From Liolophura sinensis (taxonomy: Eukaryota; Mollusca; Polyplacophora; Chitonida; Chitonidae), in the NCBI RefSeq assembly GCF_032854445.1, contig NC_088302.1, forward strand, positions 42,696,645 through 42,760,644: 64,000 nucleotides of DNA, read 5' to 3'. The notes below the pieces were generated by a model, which searched no databases, was not told where the DNA came from, and saw only the letters and a list, made by a program, of their open reading frames with translations. Positions 15,101-30,100 of this stretch are shown piece after piece; within the stretch, counting starts at the first letter, position 1; each line of letters opens with the position of its first letter. A program made the position numbers and the translations under genes.

Positions 15101-18100
15101 GAACATTATGCAGTTTTACAAACTGATCAATCAGAAGAGCTACCTTTTTTTTTCGGGATGCTTTGTAATTGGATTGCTGTACATTCTGATATACAAGTCA
15201 TGTTTGCTTTCTTAAAGGTTGTGGTAGAGCTCCAAGGCTCTACCAGCTATTCGTCCTTGGATATTGATGACTCTGGTAACGAGATCTTAGTTTCTGGTGC
15301 GAGAACACAGACACTGACTGTAAGTTTCTGTCCTAACTACCGCCTGCTTTGTTTTTCTAAAAAGAGTAATCCTTCTTAACCCTAGACTAAAATATAAGTA
15401 AAGGCTTTCATCTACTACACAATGTGTCATTTTGTTTGTTGCTTAGAGAACAATGGACCTTCGTACGAATAACAGTAAAGTCACCATAATTTTTTAAAAT
15501 AAAAAAATCTAAACGCAAAAGTTATGAATGCAATATTAATTTATTTATCCATGATTATCCATGCGTCTGTTTCAGTAGCGATATGTTGGTACACTGTAGA
15601 CATTAGTCTTCTGCACTATAACTCTCGGCACAGACATTGTTGTTGCAATGCTTTCTTGTTGTTCAAAGGTACCAAGCGGGATCCCTAAGTCCGTGGTGTT
15701 CCCTATCAGAACGCTTGAACTCGGTGACATCCCCATCACGGTGACGGCCAGGTCGAGCATCGCTTCAGACGGACTCACCAAGACCCTTCGTGTTATCGTA
15801 AGCCATTTCACTGATCGTTAATTCCATGCTCAAGAATTGTTCTTTATAGGACGAGGCCATTTTGAAAGGTGGAGAAAGGCGGAATGGCCACAGTAATAGT
15901 GTGTACGTAGCCAGATACGGGTTCCCAACAAAACTTCTTGGAGCTTGTTTCAGAAAGAGGGTGTAATTTACATCAAACATAACTCTCATGGCGACACTGC
16001 TGTAATGTAAAGATAAGTCTCCCTGATGGTATTGTTAGACGCAGCGATGCGTTGTCTGGTACAACCGAACCAATTTCTCATGCAGTGACATTAGTGGTTG
16101 GCGGATTGACATTGATACATCCATCTACAAACCATGTCTCCACCACCTTCAAAGTAGAGGAAAACATAAAAATTTAGCAAATTTTAGATTAAAGAGCACG
16201 AAAAGTTATTCGCAAGTATGGCCTTTAATGTATTTTATAATGTTTGTTGAAGAGAAAAGGCCCATGAACCTCCCACCAATGCGGTCGCTGTGAGTTCAAG
16301 CCCAGCTCATGTTGGCTTCCTCTCCAGTCAGAAACCTGCGGATGGATGTTGGTTTACCCCGGGTTCTGCCAAGTTTTCTCCCACCATAATGCTGGCCGCC
16401 GTCGTATAAGTGAAATATTCTTGAGTACGGCGTAAAACACTAATCAAATAAATAGATAAATGAATTGAAGATAAAAGGGAATTTGAAAATATGTTTGTTT
16501 CATTGATATTTGGAGCATCTCTTGGTATCTATCGTTTTTGTATTAAACACTTCTGTAATGTTATACACTACATAATGACATAATGCATATCTAATAAATA
16601 TATTTGAATGCAAAACAGGTGCATTTATTAATTACGATAATATTTATGATTATGTTAAAATACACATATAATTAAAATGCTTTTTAAGAAAAAAACGAAA
16701 TTATGTTTTCTCCACCTTTAATCTGCGCCCTCGTGTATGCTTACACCACTGATTGCGTCCCTTTTTTAAAAAATCTGTCGCAGTGATTGGTAACTTTGAC
16801 TTCTATGGGACTCAATGTTTATTCAAAAGTCATAAGGATATTAGCTCTGTCATTCTCTATATCCTCTCTCCTTTCCGATCGTGTTTATACATTGCCATTA
16901 TTTGCTTTTCTGGAGAATAAGACTAGTTATGAAAACAAGAATGACGTATATAGTCTCATAATGCTCATCAAAGAATATTTGAGACATGTGTCGGATAAGT
17001 TAGTTTGTATTACAAACAATATATGCCATTTGGCCTCCCTTGCTCAATAAAACACAGGGTTGGTAGGATTGGTACTACTTCGCCATGTTGGAGGCATGTC
17101 AGGTACCAGCATGGTTACTCTCCTCATGCAGAGGCCCGTAGTCGTCAATCCTCTACCTCCGGCTGAAAGAGCTCACAAGATTTAATACAGATTACTAATT
17201 AATATAGTTCAGAATGACTAATGGAAACGACCGAAGCGTTGTAAGCCGTAACAAGCTGTTGTTGTACAGTACATGGGATTGAAAAAAGGTGAAGGGAAGC
17301 TGAATACGGGCCAAACTTTATTAAATTGATCGGGTTTTATCCATGGAAATTTTTTATGGTTAGTGTGAGCGATCGGTTAAGTCAGGTATTATTGAAGTAG
17401 TTTTTACTTTTTTGGAAGTGCAACACTCAGTACCCTAGTCAACACCCTAAATCTCTGAAAGTTATGTGGATATTAATAAAAATACACCGACCGATGAAAA
17501 TTTGTACCCCTTTGCCAAGATATTTTGCTCGTACGTAGCATTCTTTATTCAACATGGATTACGTCCTTTTTTCGAATCAGAAAACCAGGACTCGGTTGTT
17601 CAAAAGTGTCTTGAGACTTAATACCATTTAATTTGACTTTAATCGAAGTTTTCCAAAAATAATTGCGTATAAATATTTTAAGTATAAACTAAATCCCCTG
17701 CTGTGCCATTTGGTCTTGGTACAGTGTGCTGATTGCTGGGTTCTGCTAGAATCGTAAATATGTAATATAACTTAATGTAGTACTTGGTGAAGGGCCGTGT
17801 GCGTGGTTTACTCAACATATGAACTTGTCCACTGTTGTACAGGTGAAATACTCTTGAGAATGGCCTTGAAACACAATCATAAAATATACGTTGTCGTTAT
17901 GGTCGTTTAAACTGCAAAAATAAAACACCGCTATTGATTGGCCCTATTTCCAGCCGGAAGGTGTACCGTCTGAGTACAACTTCGTGGAGTTGGTGAATCT
18001 AACAGCCTCTAGCCAATATCAGGTGACGAGAACTCTCAGCTACCCACCAGGGTTGGTGGACGGATCACAGAGACTCGGCGTCAAACTTGTCGGTAAGATT

Positions 18101-21100
18101 TATTTATTTACTTGATTGGTGTTTTACGCCGCACTCAAGAATATTTCACTCATAGTATACGACAGCGGCCAGCTTTATGGTGGGAGGAAACAGACCAGAG
18201 CCCGGTCGAAAGCCAGGACCATCCGCAGGTTGCTGGAAGACCTTCCCACTCACGAACTTTTCGGTAAGATGATATAATGATCTGTATGGAGGAAATTGCC
18301 GCGGTCATGGTTGGGAAATATTTTTATTTTTCATATTTTTGGTCTACTACGTTTGCCCAAATTCACTGCCATGTGACTATTAGGTCAACAGTCGAGACAA
18401 GGCGCTACTACCCGTTCTTGGCTGGGGCATCCATATTTTCCCGCCATGCTGTTTGTAAGATGACTGCCAGGGCAAACCCTCGCCTTCATGTCGGCGATAG
18501 ATATCTATAGATGAACACTTATAGTTGCTCAAATCGTCCATTAAGTGTTAGGTCTGCTTAAAACAAAATCCTGGGCTGCAAAAAACATGTGAGAACACGC
18601 CAGATGGCTCTGAGAATTTTAGTATTTTGTGTTTTTTTTTATTTAATTGCTTACTTGTTTAACTTTAATGGTCTTTGTTTTATGATTTAAAGGCGATGTA
18701 CTGGGTAGTACCGTTGCCAATCTAGCTGGCCTAGTACGCATGTCTTATGGATGCGGAGAGCAGAATATGGTGAATTTTGCACCCACCGTTGCTGTGGCCA
18801 AGTACCTAGAATCTGTGGGCCAGTTGACGGGGGAAAAAAAGGAAGACGCAATCAACTACATATCTAGTGGTGAGCTAACTGTTTGAAAATTTCGCACGTT
18901 AATTTCTGGAATCCGTAATGGCCGATATACGTGTGACAGGCCCATCTATATCCCTGGGATTTGACGTGCACATGATTTGCGAATGGTTACATGTTGGAAT
19001 GTCGATAACCAAGTTTAACATCATTTACCACTCCTTTTCCCACCGCCGACCCGGGGAGGAATCTCGCGTCATTGAGGTGATCTTGTAGCATATTTTTAGA
19101 CATATTCAATACTGGCTGTGGCACACCTTATCGACGTTCGTACACATAAAACTCAACTGTGCACGTGATCGGACCTAGTGACTCCTAGTCGTCGTATGAC
19201 TGAAAAATTGTTTAAGTACGACGTAAAACCGAAAGCATGCATACATGCATACAGGTTATCGGACTATACACCTTATCTATGTATGGATGTCACCAGAATG
19301 TCCACATGTAATTTACCTGAATAATCTTTTTAGCTGCACACAGGATATCCTTCTGAATACTGTACTTGTTATATGGTTTATACTGTACGCGTAATATCTC
19401 CATGATTACATGCATATCACTCGCGTGATAACTGCACACATGATATCCTTCTGAATACATGATATCCGTATAACGACTTTGCGCATGATATCCTCATGAA
19501 TGTACGCTTATATAACCGCTCGATAACTGTGGACTTCTTATCCCCTGAATACATGATTTGCACATGATAACTGGTGTGCACATAATACCCTCCTTAATAC
19601 ATCCATATTTATCTGTATGATAATATGGTGCATGTGTGCAAATAATATCCTTATGCATGTTTGCATATTTGTCTGTGTGATAGCTTTGTTTTTAATAGCA
19701 CCTGTTTTTGTTATCACCTGTACAAAACATATTTCGAGCAAAAGCAGGCCATTCAAGCTTTCTAAAAAGTGTCTTACTTTATTATTTTAATGTGATTTCT
19801 CCGAATAACATACTGCACAAGTATAACTATACAAACACTTCGAGCAGTCGAAGAAATATCCTTATACACAGTTTGTCCAATTTTCGAGAAAGCTATTTAT
19901 AACCTGGGCCTTCATCGTCAAAGTCCACAACTTTTATCTGCCATGGACTACTGCTTAGACTCTTACTGAAAATACCTTCGACGTCAGAGACCCAGAGTAA
20001 ACGTTGCTGTCGATAATGGAGACGTGCTGAAACCGTGTCAAGACGAGATTTCATTCAAATTTTACTGGGTTAAAAAAAATCCAAAAAAAATTTAATGCCT
20101 GTTTAAGATACTTTGAATGTTAGTTTTTCAGTGGACATAAACCTTAGTCAGGAGCTGTCTTTCACTTTAATATCCTAATTGAATACAGGGAGCCTCCGTG
20201 GCTCAGTTGGTTAGCGCGATAGCGCAGCGTAATAACACAGAAGCCCCTCACCAATGCAGTTGCTGTGAGTTCAAGTCAAGTTCAAGTGAGCTCATGCTGG
20301 TTTTCTCTCCGGTCGTACCCGAGAAGGTCTATCAGAAACCTGCGGATGGTCGTGGGTTTCCACCGGGCTCTGCCCGGTTTCCTTCCATCATAATGCTGAC
20401 CGCCATCGTATAAGTGAAATATTCTTGAGTACGGCGTAAAACACCAATCAAATAAACAAATACTTGAATACATGTATGTATATTTCATGCAAAGGATAGT
20501 TTTGCACATAATATTTTTGAGTACATACTATTCACATGACATCTGTCCACTTGATATCTTGCTTACATTTATCATCCAATTCTGTTGTAGGTTATCAGAG
20601 ACAGCTGAATTACAAGAGGCAGGATGGTTCGTACAGCGCATTCGGTGACCGGGATGCAAGCGGCAGTCTTTGGTAAGGCTAAAGCTCACAGTAAGAGTCA
20701 CTGCTACTAAATCTTAACTTTACCAAAGATGTCATAAATCAAGCTGACTCATTGTTAGCAAGTTAAAACAAATGGAAAAAATGATATTTTTAATGATAAC
20801 AAAGGGAACCAAACTACATTCCCAAACCAAGATTTTCCTTCTTGGTTTGGTAATTCGATGATGTTTTCCAGTGTTGAGCATATACTTTGTAGAAACGTGA
20901 CGATGTTAACCTACGAGCCATTTTCTGGGGGTTATGGAATCTATTTATATACCAGTGTGTTTTATTGTCAAATGCTCAATTTCCGCTCGAATTCGCAAAT
21001 CCAGACAAAGCTGATACCTGAACGTTTTCATTTTCATTCCTTTTACTCGTCAATCTTGTGAAAGTGCCAACGATTCTAACAAAATTATTTAAAATTTTTA

Positions 21101-24100
21101 CCGCTTATGTACGCCCGTTCATAAAGTGTCCACATATATCTCCACATGTGTACTCAGTGTACTTGTTGTGTGCTTTCATTAAGCTGATCCACGCTAAGAA
21201 TGATCCCAAAATGTGGCAAAGTCAGCCGCGCAGTTCTCTGAAGGTATCCCTTTGGTGTCAAGCGAATAACCATGTGGAGATAACTCTTTTTCGAACTCAT
21301 ATCATCCGTATCTGTATGCAGGCTCACTGCGTTTGTTGCCAAATCCTTCGTGACTGCATCACAGGAGGGTTTTCTAACGGTGGACGAGAAAGCTCTGACA
21401 GCAGCGTTTAATTACATCATAAAGCGACAGAACAAGGACGGTTCCTTCAACAATACAGGCAAACTACACAACAGAAGACTTCAGGTGCGAACAGACGCAG
21501 GAATAAACCGTTTAATGTAATTTTAAGACGATAACTAATAAGATTTTACAATTTTAACACAGCGTTAAACTTGGAAATCTCTCAACTCGCTGCCTGCGTA
21601 CAGCATGGCCGTAGTAACGTAATTGCTCTTACGGGCTTTATGCGAAGGGCTTTTTCGCTACACTTTGATACCACTGAGTGAAGCTGGGCCTCCGTGACAT
21701 TGGATCCTCCCACCAATGAAGTCACCGTGAGTTCAAGTCCAGCTCATGCTGGATATCTCCCCGGCTGTACGTGGGAAGGTCTGCCTTCAACTTGTAGATG
21801 GTCGTGGGTTTCCCGGGGCTCTGCCCTGTTTCCTCCATAATGTTAGCCGCTGTCGTATAAGTAAAATACTCTTGAGCACGGCGTAAATAAATCCAGTAAA
21901 TAAATAAATAAATAAATAAATATTGAATAAAGCTGTAAGGCGCCATGTGGATCATTGCATGCAAGGGAAGGTTTCACCTGAGCTAGACACAGCCCCTCAC
22001 TAACAGGATTGCAGGTTCAAAGGCAGTTGCTGTTTATTGGGCTGTGACCTTGTGGAAGGGCACTTGTCGGGTACATGTATATGTACGTGCCGAAGATGCG
22101 GTGGTTTCATTAACTCCTGACACCCTGATTTTCTTCACATTAAATTATATGAAAAACCTGAAATATGTCATGTAACAGAAAGATCTTGGAGGATGACGTT
22201 AAACAGTAATGGCAAAAAATAATTAAATAGATCAGTAGATAAATCAATATATACATTATTGACGAATGTGTCCTAGCCTTTCTGTTTTACGTACAGCACA
22301 CCTATCCCAGTTAAGAAGTGACACTTAAGCGTCCTTTACAGTGTCTCTTCCTTTTCTGCGTAATGGAGGATAAATCAAATTATGTGTTTTAGGGTCAATC
22401 GGGACGAGGAAATGCTTTGACAGCATATGTCCTTTCCGCACTTTTGGAAAGCAACATTGTAAGTATGGGCCAACCGTTCAACCGTCATAAAAACCAGAAA
22501 AAAAGAAGAACAAAATAGTTTGAGTATGGATTGATCATGTTGTCTCCAGGGACTCACGTTACCATAAAATGTGATCACGATAGTCTGTTTGTTTACGTGT
22601 CACTGATTTAAGGTAATTTTGGTAGCTAGTATGACTGGTTTTGCAGACAGCTAAATACAGGCAACTGACTGAAAGAAAAAGAGTAAATATGGTAAATATA
22701 TGCTTATAGTTTGAAATCATATAATTTTCTTTTCCAGGACGACGCTTCCCTTAACACCGCTAAGTCCAAGGCTCAAAGCTTTGTGGAGAATTATGTCCTC
22801 ACGTCCACTGATCTGTACGAGCTAGCAATAGCTGCTTACGCATTGGAATTGGCCAAAAGTCCACAGGCGGCCAGCGTCCTCGCAAACCTGGAGTCTAGAG
22901 CTACCAAGAAAGGTATACACGTCCAAAGCACATAACAGGCTAATGGCTCTCAGGAGGCACGCAACTAGCTCGCTATCTGCATACTGTTAATAGATCTTTA
23001 GTTTTTCCCCGCCTTTTGTCTTCTGAAAGGGTAGAATTGGTGGGCTGACAATAGAATTCTCTTCACGGGAAGTAAATCGTGTAACTCATAAAACAATAAT
23101 GTCCTCTTTCTACTTGCATCACAGTGGTATGATTATTCACAATGTTATATTATTGAGATCACTGATATTGCTATTCATGTAAGTATAGAGCACCGTTGTT
23201 TTATGGGTTGGAAGATTCGATTTCATTACCAGCCAAACCACTGACACAAACGCATACCACACAAACGCATATCACACGAACCCCAGTCGCAGAAAACCTG
23301 TTTTACGATGCGGTGGTAACTTGCACCTGGCGTAACGCCCACAACAACATAGTGGCGACTTGTCATCAGGGTATAAATGCACAGGGCGCAGCGATGCGAA
23401 GTAAAGGTATGAAAGACTTTCGGCCAACAAGACGCAATGTCTCCAGAATTCAAGAAATAAAGTATTCAGCCTTCAACTTTTTCACTCGTTTCCCTACCTG
23501 GAGCATACTAACGAGAGGACAAGTTGGAGATTGGAGCTTTATTTCTTGAATTTCGGAGACATCGCGTTTTGTCGGCCCAAAGTTGTTGGAAATTGGAAAG
23601 CCACTGGAGTAAACAGCCCTAATTTCAGCACATTTTCAGCTCAGTTGTACGACAATCAATAACTGAAGATGACGGAATTGTTGTTTGATGCTTACAGACG
23701 GCTACACGTATTGGGAGGTGGAAGCTGAACCCGTGTACAGATGGGAGCCGCCGAGACACCAGACAAAGGCAGCCAGCATCGAAGCCACAAGTTACGTGTG
23801 TCTGGTGTATGCGCTGAAGAAAGACATTAGCAAGAGCTCCCAGTGTCTGGCCTGGCTCGTCAGTCAGCAGAACGATTATGGCGGATATGTCTCCACTCAG
23901 GTAGGTGTTAAAAAATGAAGTATGGAAAAATTATGTAAACGCCGACATCTCTGTGTTCAAGTTTTGACGTTCCATCATATCTATTGTTGGACATCCAATT
24001 TCGCTCTAGTCACATTAGAAATTAGCCGCTGCTTTTAGCGAGTTTGATTTTGTAATATAATATTTGGCACATAGATTGTCTCATTTATTGTTATTGTGTT

Positions 24101-27100
24101 AGTGGGTTTATATGCGTATATATTTTTCCAAAGCGCATTTAAAAATATATAGGGTTAAGCAACACTGTTCAGGTACATTGACAAGATGTATTTCTGTAGA
24201 GTTATGTTTTTCTGTTTGTTCACTGGTCTAATTTGTTCTGTAGGATACCGTGGTGGCCGTTCAAGCCCTCAGTGCTATTGCACCATTCTTCTACTCCAGC
24301 ACCCAGAGCGGCTCTATCACGGTGGAAGCCGATGGGTCTTCTGTTTCCTTCACTGTGAACGACGCCAACAGACTAGATTTACAACAGGCTACTGTGAGTG
24401 TCTTCGTCTTGGACAGTTCATTTAAAAACTTTTTAAACTGTGAAGTTTGTTTTTGGACATGTTATGCACACAATCCTATTGGGGTTGTTCTGTTTATAAG
24501 GTGCACGACCTATTTTTGTGGTAATCACATTTACGAAAGTCAAAGTGAAACAGGCGTCAGTAAGCTCATTTGTGACATAGCGATTGACAAAACAGGGGGA
24601 AGATTTCACAATATCCTTAAGCTAAGACTAATACAGCTAACATTTCTTTGAGACAAAAATTCCACTGTAAAACTCTTTCAAGACTTCACCACTGCTCTAA
24701 AAATTGATGTGTTGGACAAACGGATCCATATTTATCGTCTTATGCTCCTTTCTAAGGCGCAACACCAAAATAAATTAAATACCTTAAAGTTTTAGAATCT
24801 GATTAATTTTTTTTTTCAGTTACCAGTCAGCGCAAACAGCGTTACTGTTCGAGGAAGTGGAAGTGGCGTTTTCTTGGTTTCTGTACGTAACCAACCTTCT
24901 CCCTTGTTTTCTGAGTGTTTGCCAGTAGGCAGCTTTCTATTGATATTTCCTTTCATCAACCAACGCCCCGGCCGTACGTGTCTGACAGCAACGTGCGGTT
25001 GGTCGTAGGTTTTGGGTTCTGGCCGCTTTCCTCACACCACAATGCTGGCCGCCGTCGTATAAGTGAAATATTCTTGAGTACGGTGAAATAAATGAATCAA
25101 TCAGGGCTTTCCTCTTGTTGTCTCGCATTCTCCCCTCTGCTGTTTTGGATTCTGTAAGCAACCAGCGTTCTTCTGTTGGTTTTCTTGGCTTCTGTAAGTA
25201 ACCCCTCTTCTCATCTTGTTTTCTTGGTTTCTGTAAGTAACTCCTCTTCTCATCTTGTATTTTGGTTTCTGTAACCAGCGTTCTTCCGTTTGTTGTCTTG
25301 GTTTCTGTAAGTGACCCCTCTTCTCATCTTGTTTTCTGGATTTCTGTAAGTAACTCCTCTTCTCATCTTGTTTTGTGGATTTCTGTAAGTAACTCCTCTT
25401 CTCATGTTGTTTTCTTGGTGTCTGTAAGTAACCCCTCTTCTCATGTTGTTTTCTTGGTGTCTGTAAGTAACCCCTCGTCTCATCTTGTTTTCTTTTTTTG
25501 CTCTAAGTAACCCCTCTTCTCATCTTGTTTTCTTGGTTTCCGTAAATAACCGGGGTCGTTGTTTTGTTCTCTTTTGGTTTCTCTAAGTAAGCAGCGTCCT
25601 CTCTCTGATTTCTTGCTTTTTTGTAAATAACTAACATTCTTCCCTCCTTTACTTGTGTTTTTTTAAGTAACCGGCGACCTCTGCTTAATTGGTTTTCTGC
25701 CCTTAACCAATGATCTCTACTTGTTTTCGGAGTATCCGACCTTGTCTGTTTGTTTTCTGAATGTCCAAGTTGTCTGCTTGTTTTCTTCGTTTCTACGAAT
25801 ATCCACACTTTTCTCTTTGTGTTTTTTTTTTTTGGTAGTTCTTGGCAAACAGTTTTATCCGCTTGCCCACTTGTTTTCTTGGTTCTGTAACTATTTTCAG
25901 TGGTTTTTTATTTGGCTTCACTATGCTATTAACAAACGTTCTTTTTTCTTGGATTAATTATCTTCTTTCTTTTTAATCCTTGAAGTTGCCAGAGATGACT
26001 CAACCTCAACAAGTAACTCATTCACATTCGGCTCATTGTACGAATGAAAATCTGTCCGTCATTTGAAGTCTGAACTTTAGGTGAAAATACATTAACTCTG
26101 CTCAGAAAAGTTAGCCGATCTGTTGTTGTTTTATTAAAATTTTCCCAATGAATGCTTTCAAAACAGATTTTTCTAAACAAAATAGAGTGTACGGTGGTCT
26201 GTTTGGACCGAGAGGGTATCAGTGACGTCATACCCATTATTTAGCATTTGGCATGAAAGTTCGTTTTCAGGTCTGTTTGGTGAATGCGTTCATAGCCCTG
26301 TATTTATGCGCATTTCAAATGACCAAATTATCAGCCTCTGTGTGTTAAGTGCCAAAAACCTGATGTTCCAATGTGGAAAAAAGAAAGGTGATCATAGAAT
26401 CCAAAGTTTAAAATGCCCTTTACTAGATTTTGAAAAAATTCTACTAAAATAAATCACTCATTTCCTTGGAATTTTTTTGATTGTCTTTCATTTGACATAT
26501 ATTTCTTGTTACTGTTTTCTATGCCTTTAAATACTTGTCTCTATTTTGCAGATTTCAGCTAAGTACAACATCGACGATGGCTTAGTTCAGCCAGCCTTCT
26601 CTCTCACAGCAACACTCACCAGGGACACTCCCACAGCCATGGACCTGACTGTTTGCGCCAGGTGAGCACACATGTACGATTCTTCACGTAGCCACTGTCT
26701 TAATCACAACGTGATAACACAGCAGTTTCTATTATTTCTAGACCAGTGACGTCTAATAAATTATAATTAACATCTAATTCTGTTTAAACCATGTCGTTGG
26801 GGGGGGGGGGGGGGGGGGCGTTTAATTGACTGCTATTTAAGCATTGATATGAACAGTTAGAATAAAACCCTAACTGAGGTAAATTGACAAGAGGGAGTAT
26901 TTCGTTGGTTACGTGCGACCATTTGTCAGATATCACACTGTCGTAGATGCTCTAGTTTTACTCTCTTGCTGTACGTCTTTAATTGCATTTTATGAACGTA
27001 TAAAACATCTGCCATTGGGACCTGTCCTTCAGAAAACATTTCTATCACAACGACTGACCCAGTAATCTACGTGTAACGGTACAATAGACATATTGTCAGG

Positions 27101-30100
27101 TTCAAGTTTACTTTCATGATTTCACGATGTTACACTACAGATATCTTCGTGGCAAAGCCAGTAGCATGGCAAACATTGAGATACGTCTACCATCAGACTT
27201 CACCCTGACTGGAGAAAGTAAGGATGAGCTTTTGACAACTGCCAAGCGAGTGGATTTCTTGGACGGCAAAGTTCTCCTATATTTAGACGAGGTAAGAGGA
27301 CTTTAATATCTGATTAAACCATTAGCGAAGTTTTTTCGATGATTCAGTGAGACGTAAATTTTTTCTGTGCCATATTGTAATATACTTGGAATATATGATA
27401 CAATTAATAACATAAAACTCTATGATACAAAGTGTAGTATATGCTTTTATATGTCTACGACTTGTAAAATATGCACGCTTCAGAATAAAGCCTTAACCGA
27501 GGTAAACTGACAAGAGGCCGTATTTCACCGGTTCGGTGTGGCCATTTGCTAGCTAGCACACTGTCGTCGCTGCTCTGGTTTTACAACCTATACTGTAATT
27601 ATTTATATTATATATGGGCATGGTTCATTTCCCTTGTGAATAAATATAGCGAAGTTTTGGAAACAGACGATTCAGAATTTTTAAAATACCATTCTAAACG
27701 ATTTGGATAGTTTTTAAATTTACGCAACGATAACGCTTCCTGTTTTCTTCCGGTATCATTGGAATCTCTGTTATCCTTTGTCAGACAAAATACTTCGCTA
27801 TTCATTATTGGTCACATGGGGGACGTGTATATATCCGTAGCCTGCAGTCTACGCCATACGTCACTGCATAGTAGGTTATCTCTATTTGTTTGCTTGTGAA
27901 ATCAGTGATCACATCAGTGAAGTTCTCCGGCTCGGTTTCCTCCCACGATAATGCTGGCCGCCGTTGTATACTATGAGTGAAATATTCTTGACGAACGCCT
28001 AAAACACCAATCAAATCCAGTCGCTATCGCGGACCGTCTTGGTTACCAGCAGGCCTGAACATTGTAACGTCGTATTGACTAGCTGACCTGAGAATATGCA
28101 CAGTTGAAGGTCGTTTATCCATTCTTCATAAGTACTTGATGAATGTCATTTGTTCTGTCTTCAGATTACAGACAGGAGCCTTTGTGTCTCACTAACAGCC
28201 ACAGGGAATGGGAACATCAACAAACCGAAACCCTGTCCAGTGAGGGTGTTTGACTATTACAGCCCAGGTGAGTGCTGACATCTTCTCTCTATACATGTGT
28301 ATACATCACAAAACCAGCAGACGTTCAGGTGATTTTTCTTCTTGTATAAAGGGTAGGTTCAAACACATGGTAATGTATTTACGATTAAACCAAAGTACAC
28401 TCAGACATATGTGCCATGGAATTGCTCGCCGTGTTAAAGGAAGGGATTGGTGGTGGAAGGGCTGGGGTAAATCTCTAATGGTATATAGCCGTCCAAATTG
28501 GACGATTTATGTCACTCTCGTGCTGATACGTGTTTTTCCGGGTACAGTTATTATATCAGGTAGAAATGTACTCATGTTTAGCTCACACATGTAATACTGG
28601 TGTGAAGGAGCTGGTCGTGGCCAAGAGGCTAAGTATGCTCTTCCTTTGTTTGCCAAGACACGCACGATGCAGGTTCAGTTCTGGCCTTTCACAAAAAAAT
28701 TCAAAACTCAGCCGCACCGAATCCCAAATAAACAGAGAAGTCTATCGTTTCCTGAAGACCACATCTTCCACCAACATGGCGTATATAACAGTTAGTGTCT
28801 GCCCCCGTGGAACCTTTAATACCAGGTGCAGTCAGCATATTTATAGGTTCTCCTATATCTATGAATGATCTAAAATTGTTGACAAGGGCAAAGCATAAAA
28901 CCTTTAATAAAGACAAAAGAAGTTTTGTTCATCGTGTAAATTATTTTTATTTTCGTATAAACGCTTCCTTATGTTACTCCATCCCGTCATTTTGTATGTA
29001 ACCGTAATGTCATTTTAGACGACTCCGCCCTGGCGTTCTATCGGCTGACTTCACTGGATGGAGATTTCTGTGACGTAGCAGCCTGCACAAGCGACCCTGC
29101 CGGCTGCTCAACACACTGCTCGGTGAGACTCTCATAGACGCTTTTGCTTATTTTGTGTAACTGTATGTCCGCCTGTCCGTCTGTAGGAGATTGTCGCAAA
29201 CACAAATCAAACTGGTTAAGAAAAGATTAGTTTTGCAGGTTGAATGTTTATTATTAGATGGACTAGTTTCATATTTATATATTTATTTATATATATAAAC
29301 ATAGTCTGTCTGTTTGAAAGACATGATCTGAACATAATTCAACTACTTGAGATAAAGATCTCATACTTGTTGCGCAGGTTCATTTTGAATTGAACTACAT
29401 GAAGGTTTCCAAAACGTGTATGTGTTTCATGGTGTATGGCAGTTATCAAGTTCACATGATTTGAAGGCAACAGAAGCCAAACAGTTTCGCCCAGTGTGGT
29501 TTCCTGTTTGGTATACAGAGTTTGTACTGAGATGAGATAAATTCTGAATTAAGCTGGGCTGATTTTATCAAATGTCAAGTTTTCATTGCAACCGACTGGA
29601 ATTAGCGAGTTTCAGCAACGTGAAAATGTGATCGCGTCCTTTTCCTTTACATTTACGGATTTCAGGGTTATGTTCAGATGCACTAGTTTGTTACTTAAAC
29701 TGGGTCTCCTTGTCAACTAAAGTGAGACAAGTTCTACTTCATAACGTGTTTCACTCTGGTTCCTAATTTGGCAAGCTGTTGAGTTAGACATTCTCCTGGA
29801 TGAACTGGACGGATTCGATCCGATTTCTGGTTTCCATAACAACCGACAGGAAAAATATCGCTTTTCAAATACCGTTACCTAATATAGTAGAACATACAGA
29901 CGTCAAATTGCTCACACATAGTATAGTTGTATTAACATATTACAGATCATTGCAACAAAGCAATTTGTAATAAAAACGTATCTTGTAATAATTACGAGTG
30001 TGTTTTTCAATAAATTATTTTAAATTATCACTGCCGGAGTGTTTCTGGTAATAACTTATTCCTTTCAAGAATTTATTGCAAAAAGCCACAATCAGAGTGG

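Noticed and set aside
25250-25510. Long open frames on both strands with repetitive peptides
   Set aside because: They arise because the 39-bp minisatellite unit is divisible by 3. No start, motif or conservation suggests a protein.
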